From the NCBI RefSeq assembly GCF_000166395.1, contig NC_014655.1, forward strand, positions 3,968,001-4,032,000: a DNA stretch of 64,000 bases. The letters run 5' to 3'. The translations under genes were made by a program, and so were the position numbers. Below, piece after piece: positions 25,222 through 32,448 of this stretch. The stretch is from Leadbetterella byssophila DSM 17132. GTDB taxonomy: Bacteria > Bacteroidota > Bacteroidia > Cytophagales > Spirosomataceae. Each line of letters begins with the position of its first letter. Within the stretch, counting starts at the first letter, position 1. The notes under the pieces were generated by a model that was not told the origin of the DNA, did no database searches, and saw nothing but the letters and a program-made list of their open reading frames with translations.

Positions 25222-26079
25222 GTAGAAGTTCCAAATGAGCTTGGCAATTCTTCGTGTCAATTCTTCCGCTTCGTTAAGAGGGGTCCAACTCTGATCTTCG
25301 TTGTTTTTTGTCAGGATGCAAAACACGATATCTCCATGAGGAGCATTGACCAAAACCACTTCTCCGCGGGCTTGGTTTACGGAGCCGGTTTTCGATATGG
25401 TATTCACAGTAGGAGGAAGACTAGACAGGGAACGCTCATTGTAGTACTGATTCTTCAAGTATCGATACATCTTTACAGATTGCTCCTTATTGATGATTTT
25501 TCCTTCCCGAATGAGGGTAAATAGTGTGGCCATCTCTTTCGGTGTAGTCTGGCCCCAACCGTATTTCTCCCATATCTTCGCTCTACCTTCCGTCCTGGAA
25601 TTAACTTTAGTGTCTTTTAGTCCATAATGATCCATCAATTGGTTTACCTGAATTCCGCCGCCGGCTAATTCTTGTATCCATAAGGAAGTGACATTGTCAC
25701 TATAGGTTAACATCAAAGAGATCATGGTAGATAGATCTGTTTTGGCTGAATCCTTGTAGAACTGCATCAAACCCGAACCTCCATAAACCCTTTTGGCATC
25801 ATAAATGAATTCCTGGTCCAAGTTATATTTTCCATCATGGATTTGATGGAAAATGCCTACAAGTAAGGGAACCTTCACCAAGGAGGCAGTTGGAAATACC
25901 GTATCCGCTTGGATCCTGACCTCTTTCCCGGATTTGAGATGCTTCACGTAAACGCCTATTTCTCCACGAAATCCTTTAATTTCTTGTTCGATCTGCCTTT
26001 GTAATTTCTGCTCCAACTTCTGAGCCATTGAGGAAAAAGAGATCAGTACTAGCAAAAGAGTGTAAGCTAATCCTTTCAT
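25201..26079 (-). CDS. Class A beta-lactamase-like serine hydrolase
   Basis: A 292-residue exported protein (signal MKGLAYTLLLVLISFSSMAQ) with the class A layout: S-x-x-K in FPTASLVKVP (about residue 66), S-D-N in LTYSDNVTS (about 126) and K-T-G in ISKTGSV (about 231). The omega-loop region reads RTEGRAKIW; a Glu is there, but the usual E-x3-N pattern is not, so hydrolysis of beta-lactams is uncertain and a peptidase or esterase role is possible. The start overlaps the stop of the thioredoxin gene (ATGA). Confidence 0.88.
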   Translation of the reverse strand: MKGLAYTLLLVLISFSSMAQKLEQKLQRQIEQEIKGFRGEIGVYVKHLKSGKEVRIQADTVFPTASLVKVPLLVGIFHQIHDGKYNLDQEFIYDAKRVYGGSGLMQFYKDSAKTDLSTMISLMLTYSDNVTSLWIQELAGGGIQVNQLMDHYGLKDTKVNSRTEGRAKIWEKYGWGQTTPKEMATLFTLIREGKIINKEQSVKMYRYLKNQYYNERSLSSLPPTVNTISKTGSVNQARGEVVLVNAPHGDIVFCILTKNNEDQSWTPLNEAEELTRRIAKLIWNFYEPTYKW

Positions 26080-26561
26080 TTTTTACTGTAGGTTGCTGGA
26101 GAAACGGCAGCCGGAGCCCAGTCTTGTAAAAATCCAAATACCTTTTTGGTACTGTGCCCTTTACCTTCTTCTAGATAGGCAGAGTTTTGAGTATGAAGTC
26201 GCTGTCCATCTCCATTCAAGATAACAAATACCGGGAAGCCAAACCTTTGAGGATATCCTAATTTAGCTAAGGTTTCTTCGTTTTTGTTTTCTGGGCTAAA
26301 GTTCAAATGAAGCACTTCGTAGTTGTCCTTCATATAGGTGCTTAAAGTGTCGTTCTTTTGCACCAAATCATGGAATAATAAACACCAACTGCACCAATTA
26401 CCACCCACCTGTACAAATACATGCTTACCGGAGTTTTTGGCTTTTGCTATTGCAGTGTTCAATTCCGCCTGCGCGTCAGCCTCCGGATGATAGATCTTGG
26501 GTTTTGTTTGAGAAGCTGCACTAAAGCTTATAATTAAGAAGAGTAGGATTAATCTTTTCAT
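26076..26561 (-). CDS. Exported thioredoxin-fold protein
   Basis: A 161-residue periplasmic thioredoxin-like protein. The signal peptide is MKRLILLFLIISFSAASQ. The redox motif is NWCSWCLLFH (C-x2-C, about residue 57), and the cis-proline region is FGFPVFVILN (about 107). It resembles the thioredoxin-7/DUF255-like group. It probably reduces or isomerises disulfides outside the cytoplasm. Its 5' end overlaps the end of the sigma-factor gene by 41 bp, and its stop overlaps the hydrolase start, so the three genes form one transcript. Confidence 0.88.
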   Translation of the reverse strand: MKRLILLFLIISFSAASQTKPKIYHPEADAQAELNTAIAKAKNSGKHVFVQVGGNWCSWCLLFHDLVQKNDTLSTYMKDNYEVLHLNFSPENKNEETLAKLGYPQRFGFPVFVILNGDGQRLHTQNSAYLEEGKGHSTKKVFGFLQDWAPAAVSPATYSKK

Positions 26562-27684
26562 TTAGGTAGAGTATTTTTTTCTCAAAGAAACGAAGATCTG
26601 CGGGATTTTCAGTGTAATTACTGGCTTCTTTATACTTGCTTATTGCAGATACGTAATTTCGCAAGCGTTCATATAAGTACGCAGCGGCAGAAATAGAACT
26701 CAGAGAGGGTGGAAAGGTGAGGATGAAGTCTAAGCACTCTTCAGGATCAGATATATGGCTTTTAGCGATGTAGTAATTCAATTGTAACTCATCACTTAAG
26801 TGCTTTATTTTAGAATAGAGTACAGTGATCTTTTGCCAGTCTGTATCTGCAAAAGTAGGGGAGCTGCTATGTATCGCAGATATCAAGGCGAGCAGAAAGT
26901 AGTGATGAGTGCTACGTCCGGCTTGGCGGAGGTAAAAATATCCTTGTTGGATCAATGGTTTATCATATAAGGTTCTGTCCTGTTCTGGTAGTGGGACAAA
27001 TACACCATTATTTAGTCGTGCGGGGAATCGAGCTAAATGGAAGTGCATTAATGCCAACAGAGCATATGTCTCAGGATTGGGCTCAATGTATTGTGCATAT
27101 TTAATGGCCACAAAGCACATGTGTTCTGAAAGAGCCTCTTTAGCGTCTGTTCTTTTGTAACCTTCATTAAAAAGCAGGTATAAGAATTGTAATAACTGAG
27201 AGGAGGCTTTCGGAACTTTCGGTGCCAAATCCCTATTGTAAGATTCTCTGAGAATGCCGGTAGATCTTTGAAGGATTTTTTTGACATTCTCTGGCTGAAT
27301 CTTTAGTGCGGAGGCAATCTCCTTTCTGCTTAAGCCTCCTACGTAGAAAAGGGCCAGGGCCAGTCGGTTTCTATCCTTCGTTTCTATATTCAATAGAAAG
27401 TCAAGTAGAGTTAATGTGACATCGTCTTCATCTGCTTTATGTCCAGATGGATCAGGAGGTAGATGAGGGATATTTCTTTTTCTAAGAAAGTGTAGAAGTT
27501 TCCTTTCAGCTACCCGATACAGCCAAGCGCCAGGCTGGAGAATTTGGCCTTCGAAACTTAAAGAAGCTTCGAAGGCATCGTGAACGGCATCTAGAATATC
27601 GTCAAAATCTACCTGTTTGTACCTTTGACACAGGGCATTTAGAACAGGAGTAAAATGATGGATATATATACTATCAGCCTTCAT
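26521..27684 (-). CDS. RNA polymerase sigma factor, ECF42-type (with C-terminal TPR/DUF6596 region)
   Basis: A 387-residue sigma factor. Region 2 covers about residues 8-70 (QVDFDDILDAVHDAFEASL, then PGAWLYRVAERKLLHFLRK) and region 4 about 105-150 (LSRKEIASALKIQPENVKKI). The remaining ~220 residues are helical, with TPR-like helices (ASSQLLQFLYLLFNEGY, then YALLALMHFHLARF), as in ECF42 factors, whose C-terminal extension is thought to control activity. The gene overlaps the upstream YCII/DGPF gene by 11 bp, the hallmark neighbour of this ECF group. No anti-sigma factor is present. Target genes are unknown; the co-encoded thioredoxin is a candidate. Confidence 0.9.
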   Translation of the reverse strand: MKADSIYIHHFTPVLNALCQRYKQVDFDDILDAVHDAFEASLSFEGQILQPGAWLYRVAERKLLHFLRKRNIPHLPPDPSGHKADEDDVTLTLLDFLLNIETKDRNRLALALFYVGGLSRKEIASALKIQPENVKKILQRSTGILRESYNRDLAPKVPKASSQLLQFLYLLFNEGYKRTDAKEALSEHMCFVAIKYAQYIEPNPETYALLALMHFHLARFPARLNNGVFVPLPEQDRTLYDKPLIQQGYFYLRQAGRSTHHYFLLALISAIHSSSPTFADTDWQKITVLYSKIKHLSDELQLNYYIAKSHISDPEECLDFILTFPPSLSSISAAAYLYERLRNYVSAISKYKEASNYTENPADLRFFEKKILYLNEKINPTLLNYKL

Positions 27685-28003
27685 TCATTATTTCTCTGAT
27701 TTCTATTCGCGCCCCGTATTTGATATCAGGGCACCCCATAGCTAATCCTTTTACTTCTTCGAGGCTAGATGCTTTAAGGAAGTAGTATCCGCTTACGCAC
27801 TCCTTGGTTTCCACGTAGGGGCCATCTATTTCTTGATTTTGAGAGATGATTATTCCGCCCGGTTCAAGAGGATCTCCGGATATAAAGTGATCTCCCAGAC
27901 TTTCTATCCAGGCCATATGTTCCTGGATGACTTCTTGGAGGTGTTCGTAGGAAGTGTCCTCCGTCTGAGTTTCCTCTCTGATTAAAAGTAAGAAGGTTTT
28001 CAT
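27674..28003 (-). CDS. YCII-related (DGPF-type) protein, partner of the ECF42 sigma factor
   Basis: A 109-residue cytoplasmic YCII-fold protein. MKTFLLLIREE at the start and the IDGPYVETKECVSGYYFLKA segment (about residues 65-84) match the DGPF family, with the DGP motif intact. Such proteins are regularly encoded next to ECF42 sigma factors; how they act is not settled. The stop overlaps the sigma-factor start by 11 bp. First gene of the four-gene run YCII-sigma-thioredoxin-hydrolase. Confidence 0.9.
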   Translation of the reverse strand: MKTFLLLIREETQTEDTSYEHLQEVIQEHMAWIESLGDHFISGDPLEPGGIIISQNQEIDGPYVETKECVSGYYFLKASSLEEVKGLAMGCPDIKYGARIEIREIMNEG

Positions 28004-28057
28004 ACTGATTTTTTTTGGGTAAGATCCAAAAGAGGATCATTTGGGGACAAAATAGAT

Positions 28058-28085
28058 AAAAAAAGGAGCCTATTTTAGACTCCTT
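28058..28085 (-). terminator. Terminator of the U32 peptidase-ferredoxin operon
   Basis: On the minus strand GGAGTCT ... AGGCTCC (one G-U pair) forms a 7-bp stem followed by seven T. The ferredoxin stop codon lies inside the hairpin. Confidence 0.75.
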
Positions 28086-28302
28086 CCATTTTTATGACAT
28101 TTACGGGGCAGGCTTTTAATGCCCTTTCGTTATCTTCTACTTCATCCGGTCGGATTTGCGCCATATAGACACCTTTCTTTTCTATTCCTCCCAGAAGTAC
28201 GGCTTTCCCGTCTTTTTTACTCATTCTCCATCTATCAAATGCTATTTCTACACAAGCATTGCAGCCTATGCAGCGCTGCCGATAATGAAAAAGTTTAGGC
28301 AT
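28075..28302 (-). CDS. Single-cluster 4Fe-4S ferredoxin
   Basis: A 75-residue ferredoxin. Three cluster cysteines are in RCIGCNACVE (C-x2-C-x2-C, about residues 11-17) and the fourth in ACPVNVI (about 65), consistent with one [4Fe-4S] cluster. The 45-residue insertion between is longer than in bacterial double-cluster ferredoxins. It overlaps the end of the U32 gene by 8 bp and shares its transcript, so it is a plausible electron donor to that enzyme; this is inference. Confidence 0.88.
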   Translation of the reverse strand: MPKLFHYRQRCIGCNACVEIAFDRWRMSKKDGKAVLLGGIEKKGVYMAQIRPDEVEDNERALKACPVNVIKMEGV

Positions 28303-29542
28303 GGGCTTCCACTATTTTGTACAACTTATCAGAAGGACGGATTTTTTCGTTGATTTTCAGAGAGATGGTATTTCCTTTTCCTGCTTTTGCGACAGAATCT
28401 CCAGAACCTAAACGAATTTCTTCCGCTACGGTCTCAATCAAGCCGGTAGTTGGACCGGTCACGATCAAACGATCGCCCACGTTAATGTCGTGGCTTTCTA
28501 ATAAGAATTCCCCTACACCTATTTTATCAAAGTATTTAACGCCTTTACCGATGTAGATTTTTCTAGTGGTAGCGATGGATCCATGAACGTTAGACCATTC
28601 TCCCATTTTTCTGCCCAGATAGTATCCGTCCCAGAATCCTCTATTGTAAACTTCAGATAATTTTTCTTTCCAAATAGCAACTTTCTCAGGGCTGTAAGTG
28701 CCATCCTCAAAGGCATCAACGGCTTCTCTATAGCATTTGGTGGTGGTATAAACATAGTCTGCAGCTCTACCTCTACCTTCAATCTTCAATACTCTTACTC
28801 CGGCTTCCAGGATTTTGTCCAAGAAGTCTATGGTACAAAGGTCTTTGGCAGACATGATATATTCGTTGTCAATCTTCAGCTCGATACCTTCCTCGTCAGT
28901 AACGGTATATTCTCTACGGCAGTTTTGGATACACGCTCCACGGTTTGCTGAGGCATTATGAGAGTGTAGGCTGAGGTAACATTTTCCAGAAACCGCCATG
29001 CATAGGGCTCCGTGAGCAAAGATTTCTACTTGAATAAGTTCACCTTTAGGGCCTCTGATGTCATGTCTTTCGATTGCTTTAACGATATCACCTACCTGTT
29101 TTAAGGTGAGCTCTCTGGCCATCACCATGACGTCAGCGTAGGAAGAGAAGAGTTCTACGGTCTCGATATTTGTTATGTTCGACTGTGTACTCACGTGTAC
29201 TTCCATGCCTACCTTTTTGCAGTAGTTCATCACGGCCAAATCTGAAGCAATCACCGCAGTAATTCCGGCTGCTTTAGCTTGGTCTATGATTTTACGCATC
29301 AAGGAAATGTCATGATCGTAAATGATAGTATTCAGGGTGATGTAACTTTTGACCCCGTTATCTGCACACAGACGGGCTACTTCCGGTAGATCGTCTACCA
29401 AAAAGTTATTGGTTTGACGTGCCCGCATGTTCAACTGCTCTACCCCGAAATAAACGGAATCTGCGCCCGCCTTAATGGCCGCTGCCATGGCTTCTTTGGA
29501 ACCTGCAGGTGCCATTACTTCAAATTGGGAACTTCTTTTCAT
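28295..29542 (-). CDS. Peptidase U32 family protein, probable tRNA U34 hydroxylation protein (TrhP-like)
   Basis: A 415-residue U32 family protein. ATG at 29542 (MKRSSQFEVMAPAGSKEAMA) gives the usual start; the upstream ATG at 29566 would place the start inside the -7 box. The family core holds DSVYFGVEQLNMRARQTNN (about 27-45) and the cysteine cluster in HGALCMAVSGKCYLS and RGACIQNCRREY (about 175-210), which in the relatives YegQ/TrhP binds a [4Fe-4S] cluster. TrhP proteins make 5-hydroxyuridine at tRNA position 34 using prephenate. A ferredoxin follows. The tRNA role is inferred from the family. Confidence 0.88.
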   Translation of the reverse strand: MKRSSQFEVMAPAGSKEAMAAAIKAGADSVYFGVEQLNMRARQTNNFLVDDLPEVARLCADNGVKSYITLNTIIYDHDISLMRKIIDQAKAAGITAVIASDLAVMNYCKKVGMEVHVSTQSNITNIETVELFSSYADVMVMARELTLKQVGDIVKAIERHDIRGPKGELIQVEIFAHGALCMAVSGKCYLSLHSHNASANRGACIQNCRREYTVTDEEGIELKIDNEYIMSAKDLCTIDFLDKILEAGVRVLKIEGRGRAADYVYTTTKCYREAVDAFEDGTYSPEKVAIWKEKLSEVYNRGFWDGYYLGRKMGEWSNVHGSIATTRKIYIGKGVKYFDKIGVGEFLLESHDINVGDRLIVTGPTTGLIETVAEEIRLGSGDSVAKAGKGNTISLKINEKIRPSDKLYKIVEAHA

Positions 29543-29563
29543 TCTAAACGGGAAAAAATTATG

Positions 29564-29571
29564 CAAAAATA
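29564..29571 (-). promoter_or_regulatory. -7 box (TATTTTTG) of the U32 gene
   Basis: TATTTTTG on the minus strand matches TAnnTTTG and lies 22 bp before the ATG at 29542, which also argues against the upstream in-frame ATG at 29566. Confidence 0.4.
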
Positions 29572-29635
29572 AAACAAAATACAGAGATACTAACAGATAA
29601 TTTTACGTATTGATTCATTTCAATACTGATTTCTA

Positions 29636-29667
29636 TTTGGGCTTTTTGAGTAAATCTTCTACATTTG
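29636..29667 (+). promoter_or_regulatory. Complete Bacteroidota-type promoter
   Basis: TTTG at 29636-29639, a 20-bp spacer, and TACATTTG at 29660-29667: an exact match to both boxes of the Bacteroidota sigma-A promoter at the ideal distance. The downstream small membrane protein starts at ATG 29684, leaving a leader of roughly 12 nt. Confidence 0.7.
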
Positions 29668-29683
29668 AACATATTTGCCTCCC

Positions 29684-29866
29684 ATGAATAGAAATACATT
29701 AAATAAAATTGCTGCCATTGTGGCTATTGTTTGCGGCGTCATGTTAGTTAGCCTTTTGGTATTGACTGCTCCGGATTTGAGGCCTCAAACCGTGATTACC
29801 TGGAAATTTGTGATGGGATTTTTGTTTATCGCCATTGGTATCTTTGCCTTAAGAGTTAAAAGGTAG
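29684..29866 (+). CDS. Small two-helix membrane protein
   Basis: A 60-residue protein of which nearly all is two membrane helices (IAAIVAIVCGVMLVSLLVL at about 7-25, and VMGFLFIAIGIFAL at about 43-56) joined by a short polar loop. The ATG at 29684 is chosen; an in-frame TTG at 29675 is closer to the promoter but unnecessary. A well-formed promoter upstream makes it a real gene. No family is recognised. It is convergent with, and overlaps by 11 bp, the ABC ATPase gene. Confidence 0.65.
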   Translation: MNRNTLNKIAAIVAIVCGVMLVSLLVLTAPDLRPQTVITWKFVMGFLFIAIGIFALRVKR

Positions 29867-30485
29867 GGGCGTAGCCATCCAGATTGCTGCTTTCTTTTAA
29901 TATGCCCTCTTTCATCAGGTAATTCCTTTGAGTGATTTTTTGAACCTCTTTGTATAGATGGTCTGATAGAATAATTCCTTTTTTCTGACGGGAGGCGTGT
30001 AGAATTTTCTGTTGTAACTCTTCAATGAGGATGGGTGAACAGCCAGTAAAAGGTTCATCTAAGAGCAGGTAGGGGCAGGGTCTACTTAGCACAAAGTAGA
30101 TCTCTAAACATCTTAACAATCCTCCTGGTAAGTTCTTGATCTTAAGGTCTTCCTGTTGTAATAGAGTAGGATTGAGATACGCTTCGTCAATGTACGGGAA
30201 GATTTGTTTGCACTTTAAATGTAAAGGAATAAATGGATCTTGAGGAAGATAGGCTATTTGCTGGCTTAACTGCTCAGTGGTTAAAAGCACTTCATTATTG
30301 ACCTTGATATATTTTTGATCTGCTTGAAGGCTACCGTGCAGGATCTTCATTAAGGTAGACTTTCCGGAACCATTTCTTCCTAATAGTCCCACTATTTCAC
30401 CCTCATTACATTGAATGTGTACATCGGATAGTACTTTTCTATTACCAAAACTTTTCTGTATGCTGTCTGCTTGTAGAAAGTTCAT
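29856..30485 (-). CDS. ABC transporter ATP-binding protein with unusual signature motif
   Basis: A 209-residue ABC ATPase. Walker A is GLLGRNGSGKSTLM (about residue 34), the Q-loop is AYLPQDPF, Walker B is YLLLDEPFTGCSP (about 153), and the switch His is in LSDHLY. The signature motif, normally LSGGQ, reads NLPGGLLRCLEIYF, keeping only the GG. ATG at 30485 overlaps the stop of the 85-residue membrane protein gene (ATGA), so the two are translated together and probably form one transporter or regulatory unit. Substrate unknown. Confidence 0.88.
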   Translation of the reverse strand: MNFLQADSIQKSFGNRKVLSDVHIQCNEGEIVGLLGRNGSGKSTLMKILHGSLQADQKYIKVNNEVLLTTEQLSQQIAYLPQDPFIPLHLKCKQIFPYIDEAYLNPTLLQQEDLKIKNLPGGLLRCLEIYFVLSRPCPYLLLDEPFTGCSPILIEELQQKILHASRQKKGIILSDHLYKEVQKITQRNYLMKEGILKESSNLDGYAPTF

Positions 30486-30739
30486 AGGAATATCAATATA
30501 AGGGATAGGGTGAGCTGTATAGACCAAAGTCGGGATTTAGTAAACCTCAAATTGTGGTAAAATATATAGTAGGAAGGGTGGAGGAATTCATAGTAAGTAT
30601 AGCAGGCCACCAAATGAATTAGTGCATAGATCTTGAAGGAATAATTCCATCCTAGGGCCATAGCTCCTATTGCACTAAAAATGGTACTGTATAGAAATAT
30701 GGGGCCGTAAAATAGTAGCCAAACTTTGATTTTGTGCAT
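30482..30739 (-). CDS. Small membrane protein, partner of the ABC ATPase
   Basis: An 85-residue protein with about three membrane helices (VWLLFYGPIFLYSTIFSAIG, then IYALIHLVACYTYYEF, then IQLTLSLILIF). The segment FYHNLRFTKSRLW resembles the 'YYNLG-s-k-LW' pattern of some Bacteroidota ABC-2-type membrane proteins, from memory. It is far too small for a normal permease, so it may be a reduced permease or an accessory subunit. The stop overlaps the ATPase start by 4 bp. No upstream gene belongs to the unit; the GNAT gene runs the other way. Confidence 0.7.
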   Translation of the reverse strand: MHKIKVWLLFYGPIFLYSTIFSAIGAMALGWNYSFKIYALIHLVACYTYYEFLHPSYYIFYHNLRFTKSRLWSIQLTLSLILIFL

Positions 30740-30794
30740 CTTCTGATTTGAATAAGGTAATATTATTCTAAATTTCTGAGAATTATAAATTTCT

Positions 30795-31295
30795 ATGAAA
30801 CTTGCTTTAGAAAAATTTACTTTTGATGACTTCCCCCTGTATTATAGCTTAGTTAGTAATGAAACCGTGATGAAGGGTATCAGTTATGGAGCATTAGGTC
30901 AGGAGGAGGCAGAGATTAGGTTTGGTAAATTACTTTATAATAGTAATTTACATAAAAATTTTGGATTTTACAAATTTTTGGACCTTGAAAATAATGATTT
31001 TTTGGGTTTTGGGAAATTAGAGATAGAGCAGTTAGGGGATGAGCAGGCAGAATTAGGATACATTATAGTTCCGGAACATTGGCGGAAGGGCTTAGGTACT
31101 AAGTTGAGTAAGCTCCTTGTAGAAAAAGCCATCGAAGATGGATTAGTACATACCCTTTATGCCATCATTGATCCGAACAATGAAGCATCCCGAAAAATCC
31201 TAAAAAAATGTGGATTTGTATTTAAAGGATACCAAAATTTAGATGGGGCACAAGTAGAAGTTTTGGAAAGAAAATTATTTAATCAAGTCCGTTAA
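30795..31295 (+). CDS. GNAT family N-acetyltransferase
   Basis: A 166-residue acetyltransferase related to RimJ/RimL. The acetyl-CoA-binding motif A is LGYIIVPEHWRKGLGTKLSK (about residues 90-109), and motif B is IDPNNEASRKILKKCGF (about 126-142). It probably acetylates a protein N-terminus or a small amine; the target is unknown. Its stop is 4 bp from the stop of the convergent 79-residue protein gene. Confidence 0.9.
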   Translation: MKLALEKFTFDDFPLYYSLVSNETVMKGISYGALGQEEAEIRFGKLLYNSNLHKNFGFYKFLDLENNDFLGFGKLEIEQLGDEQAELGYIIVPEHWRKGLGTKLSKLLVEKAIEDGLVHTLYAIIDPNNEASRKILKKCGFVFKGYQNLDGAQVEVLERKLFNQVR

Positions 31296-31299
31296 GGAA

Positions 31300-31539
31300 T
31301 TATTTCAGACGTGGACATTTAAATCCGGCTTTTCTCAAAGCACATTCCACTTGCTGTATACTTTTGACATGGGGGCATACCACTGAAATTTCACAGGTTT
31401 CAAAATCTACATCAAAGTTTGAAATACCTACGTTCTTAAGTTCTATGCTTAAGGTTTCTAACTTAAGTAGGGAAGGAGGATCAGTTCTAAAAATAATTCT
31501 TTGCATTAGTTCAGGAAGTTGTGGATGAGGTTCTTTCAT
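31300..31539 (-). CDS. Small conserved-looking protein, HMA-like without metal cysteines
   Basis: A 79-residue protein that I do not recognise. The second half (ISNFDVDFETCEISVV, then SIQQVECALRKAGF) has the beta-alpha-beta rhythm of a heavy-metal-associated domain, including the closing 'AL..AGF' helix, but there is no CxxC at the expected loop. Two cysteines occur at other sites. No clear partner gene. Confidence in coding is moderate: the frame is long for its size and follows a reasonable ATG. Confidence 0.5.
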   Translation of the reverse strand: MKEPHPQLPELMQRIIFRTDPPSLLKLETLSIELKNVGISNFDVDFETCEISVVCPHVKSIQQVECALRKAGFKCPRLK

Positions 31540-31643
31540 TTTCTGTCTTTAAAGTATCCCATTCCCTGTGAGAATAGTGTCCCCAATGGTTCTGTGAAGT
31601 GTATTTTTGGGGCTCATTCCAATCTTGATGGTATATGGACCTC

Positions 31644-31958
31644 TTAATTAGGCCTGTTCAGGCACTCGTGGATCAGATTTTGAATACTTGCAGTTTCTAT
31701 TAGATCTATAAAGTTTTCTAATTCATATGGGGTAAGGATCATCATGGCTGACCCATTTTTCAGATGAATACACTTTTCATGTAGCCCGTACGCTTCTGCT
31801 TCATTCCGCTTTGCATAGAGGTAATTGGCAAATACCTCAAAATCTTTGATGGACATCCCGAAGAGCGATGTTCCAAACGCAATTTGGACCTTTGAACATT
31901 CTGCGCAACGCGTCACGAACCCATTCCTGTTATTCACCAATACTTTAGTATGACACAT
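31644..31958 (-). CDS. DUF6686-like protein
   Basis: A 104-residue cytoplasmic protein. The pattern near the start, GFVTRCAECSKVQIAFGTSLF (cysteines C-x2-C at about residues 18-21), resembles the Bacteroidota-specific DUF6686 family as I recall it; the remaining sequence is mostly helical. The C-x2-C pair suggests a zinc or regulatory site, with a further Cys-His in HEKCIHL. Function unknown. Single gene with gaps of about 75-105 bp on both sides. Confidence 0.65.
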   Translation of the reverse strand: MCHTKVLVNNRNGFVTRCAECSKVQIAFGTSLFGMSIKDFEVFANYLYAKRNEAEAYGLHEKCIHLKNGSAMMILTPYELENFIDLIETASIQNLIHECLNRPN

Positions 31959-32034
31959 TTATTTAGATCAATTACAAATAATAGACAAAGTTATAAGCTC
32001 CATGTCTATGTTCCAAGGTTTATTTAGAATAATT

Positions 32035-32448
32035 TTAAATAATTTGGATTTGATCTTTAAGGAATATTTGTGCCAAAGGGAGGGTAGGCCTTAAAAGATC
32101 CCAGATCCAGCGGTTATTGTCCACTTGCTTTTCTCCGCAATCAAACTCTTGTGTAGCCATGTCAAACCTCTTCTTTAAGCGTTCAGAAGGGATCATCCAT
32201 CGGAAATATTTGTAGTATTTTTCAAAGTAATAATGGCCCCAGATTTCTAGTACTAAGGAGTCATGATGTATAGCTAATTCTCTTCCGTGTGCTGTATAAA
32301 ATGCCTCTTTAAGTTCATTAACCAGTTTTTTTACTCCGGAAATAGGACTTTCATTAAAAAGTGAGGTAAGGGATGCATCATGTAAAATATGCACCCCTCT
32401 CCGGGTTATTCTGTAAGATATTTGATGTTTACCTATTTTCATTTTCAA
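32035..32448 (-). CDS. Hypothetical protein
   Basis: A 137-residue protein with no family I recognise. It is basic and rich in aromatic residues (IWGHYYFEKYYKYFRWM, about 70-86), with no signal peptide or membrane segment. It begins inside the last codons of the lyase-like gene (overlap of 20 bp), or at the second ATG 6 bp later, so it appears to be co-transcribed with it. A link to polysaccharide use is possible but has no direct support. Confidence 0.65.
   Translation of the reverse strand: MKMKIGKHQISYRITRRGVHILHDASLTSLFNESPISGVKKLVNELKEAFYTAHGRELAIHHDSLVLEIWGHYYFEKYYKYFRWMIPSERLKKRFDMATQEFDCGEKQVDNNRWIWDLLRPTLPLAQIFLKDQIQII

Noticed and set aside
25201-26079. Antibiotic-resistance beta-lactamase
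   Set aside because: Class A motifs are present but the omega-loop E-x3-N pattern is not; no mobile context. Called only as serine hydrolase.
28024-28039. GATCC/GGATC inverted repeat upstream of the YCII gene as an operator
   Set aside because: Only 5 bp per arm; expected by chance at this length, so not listed as a feature.
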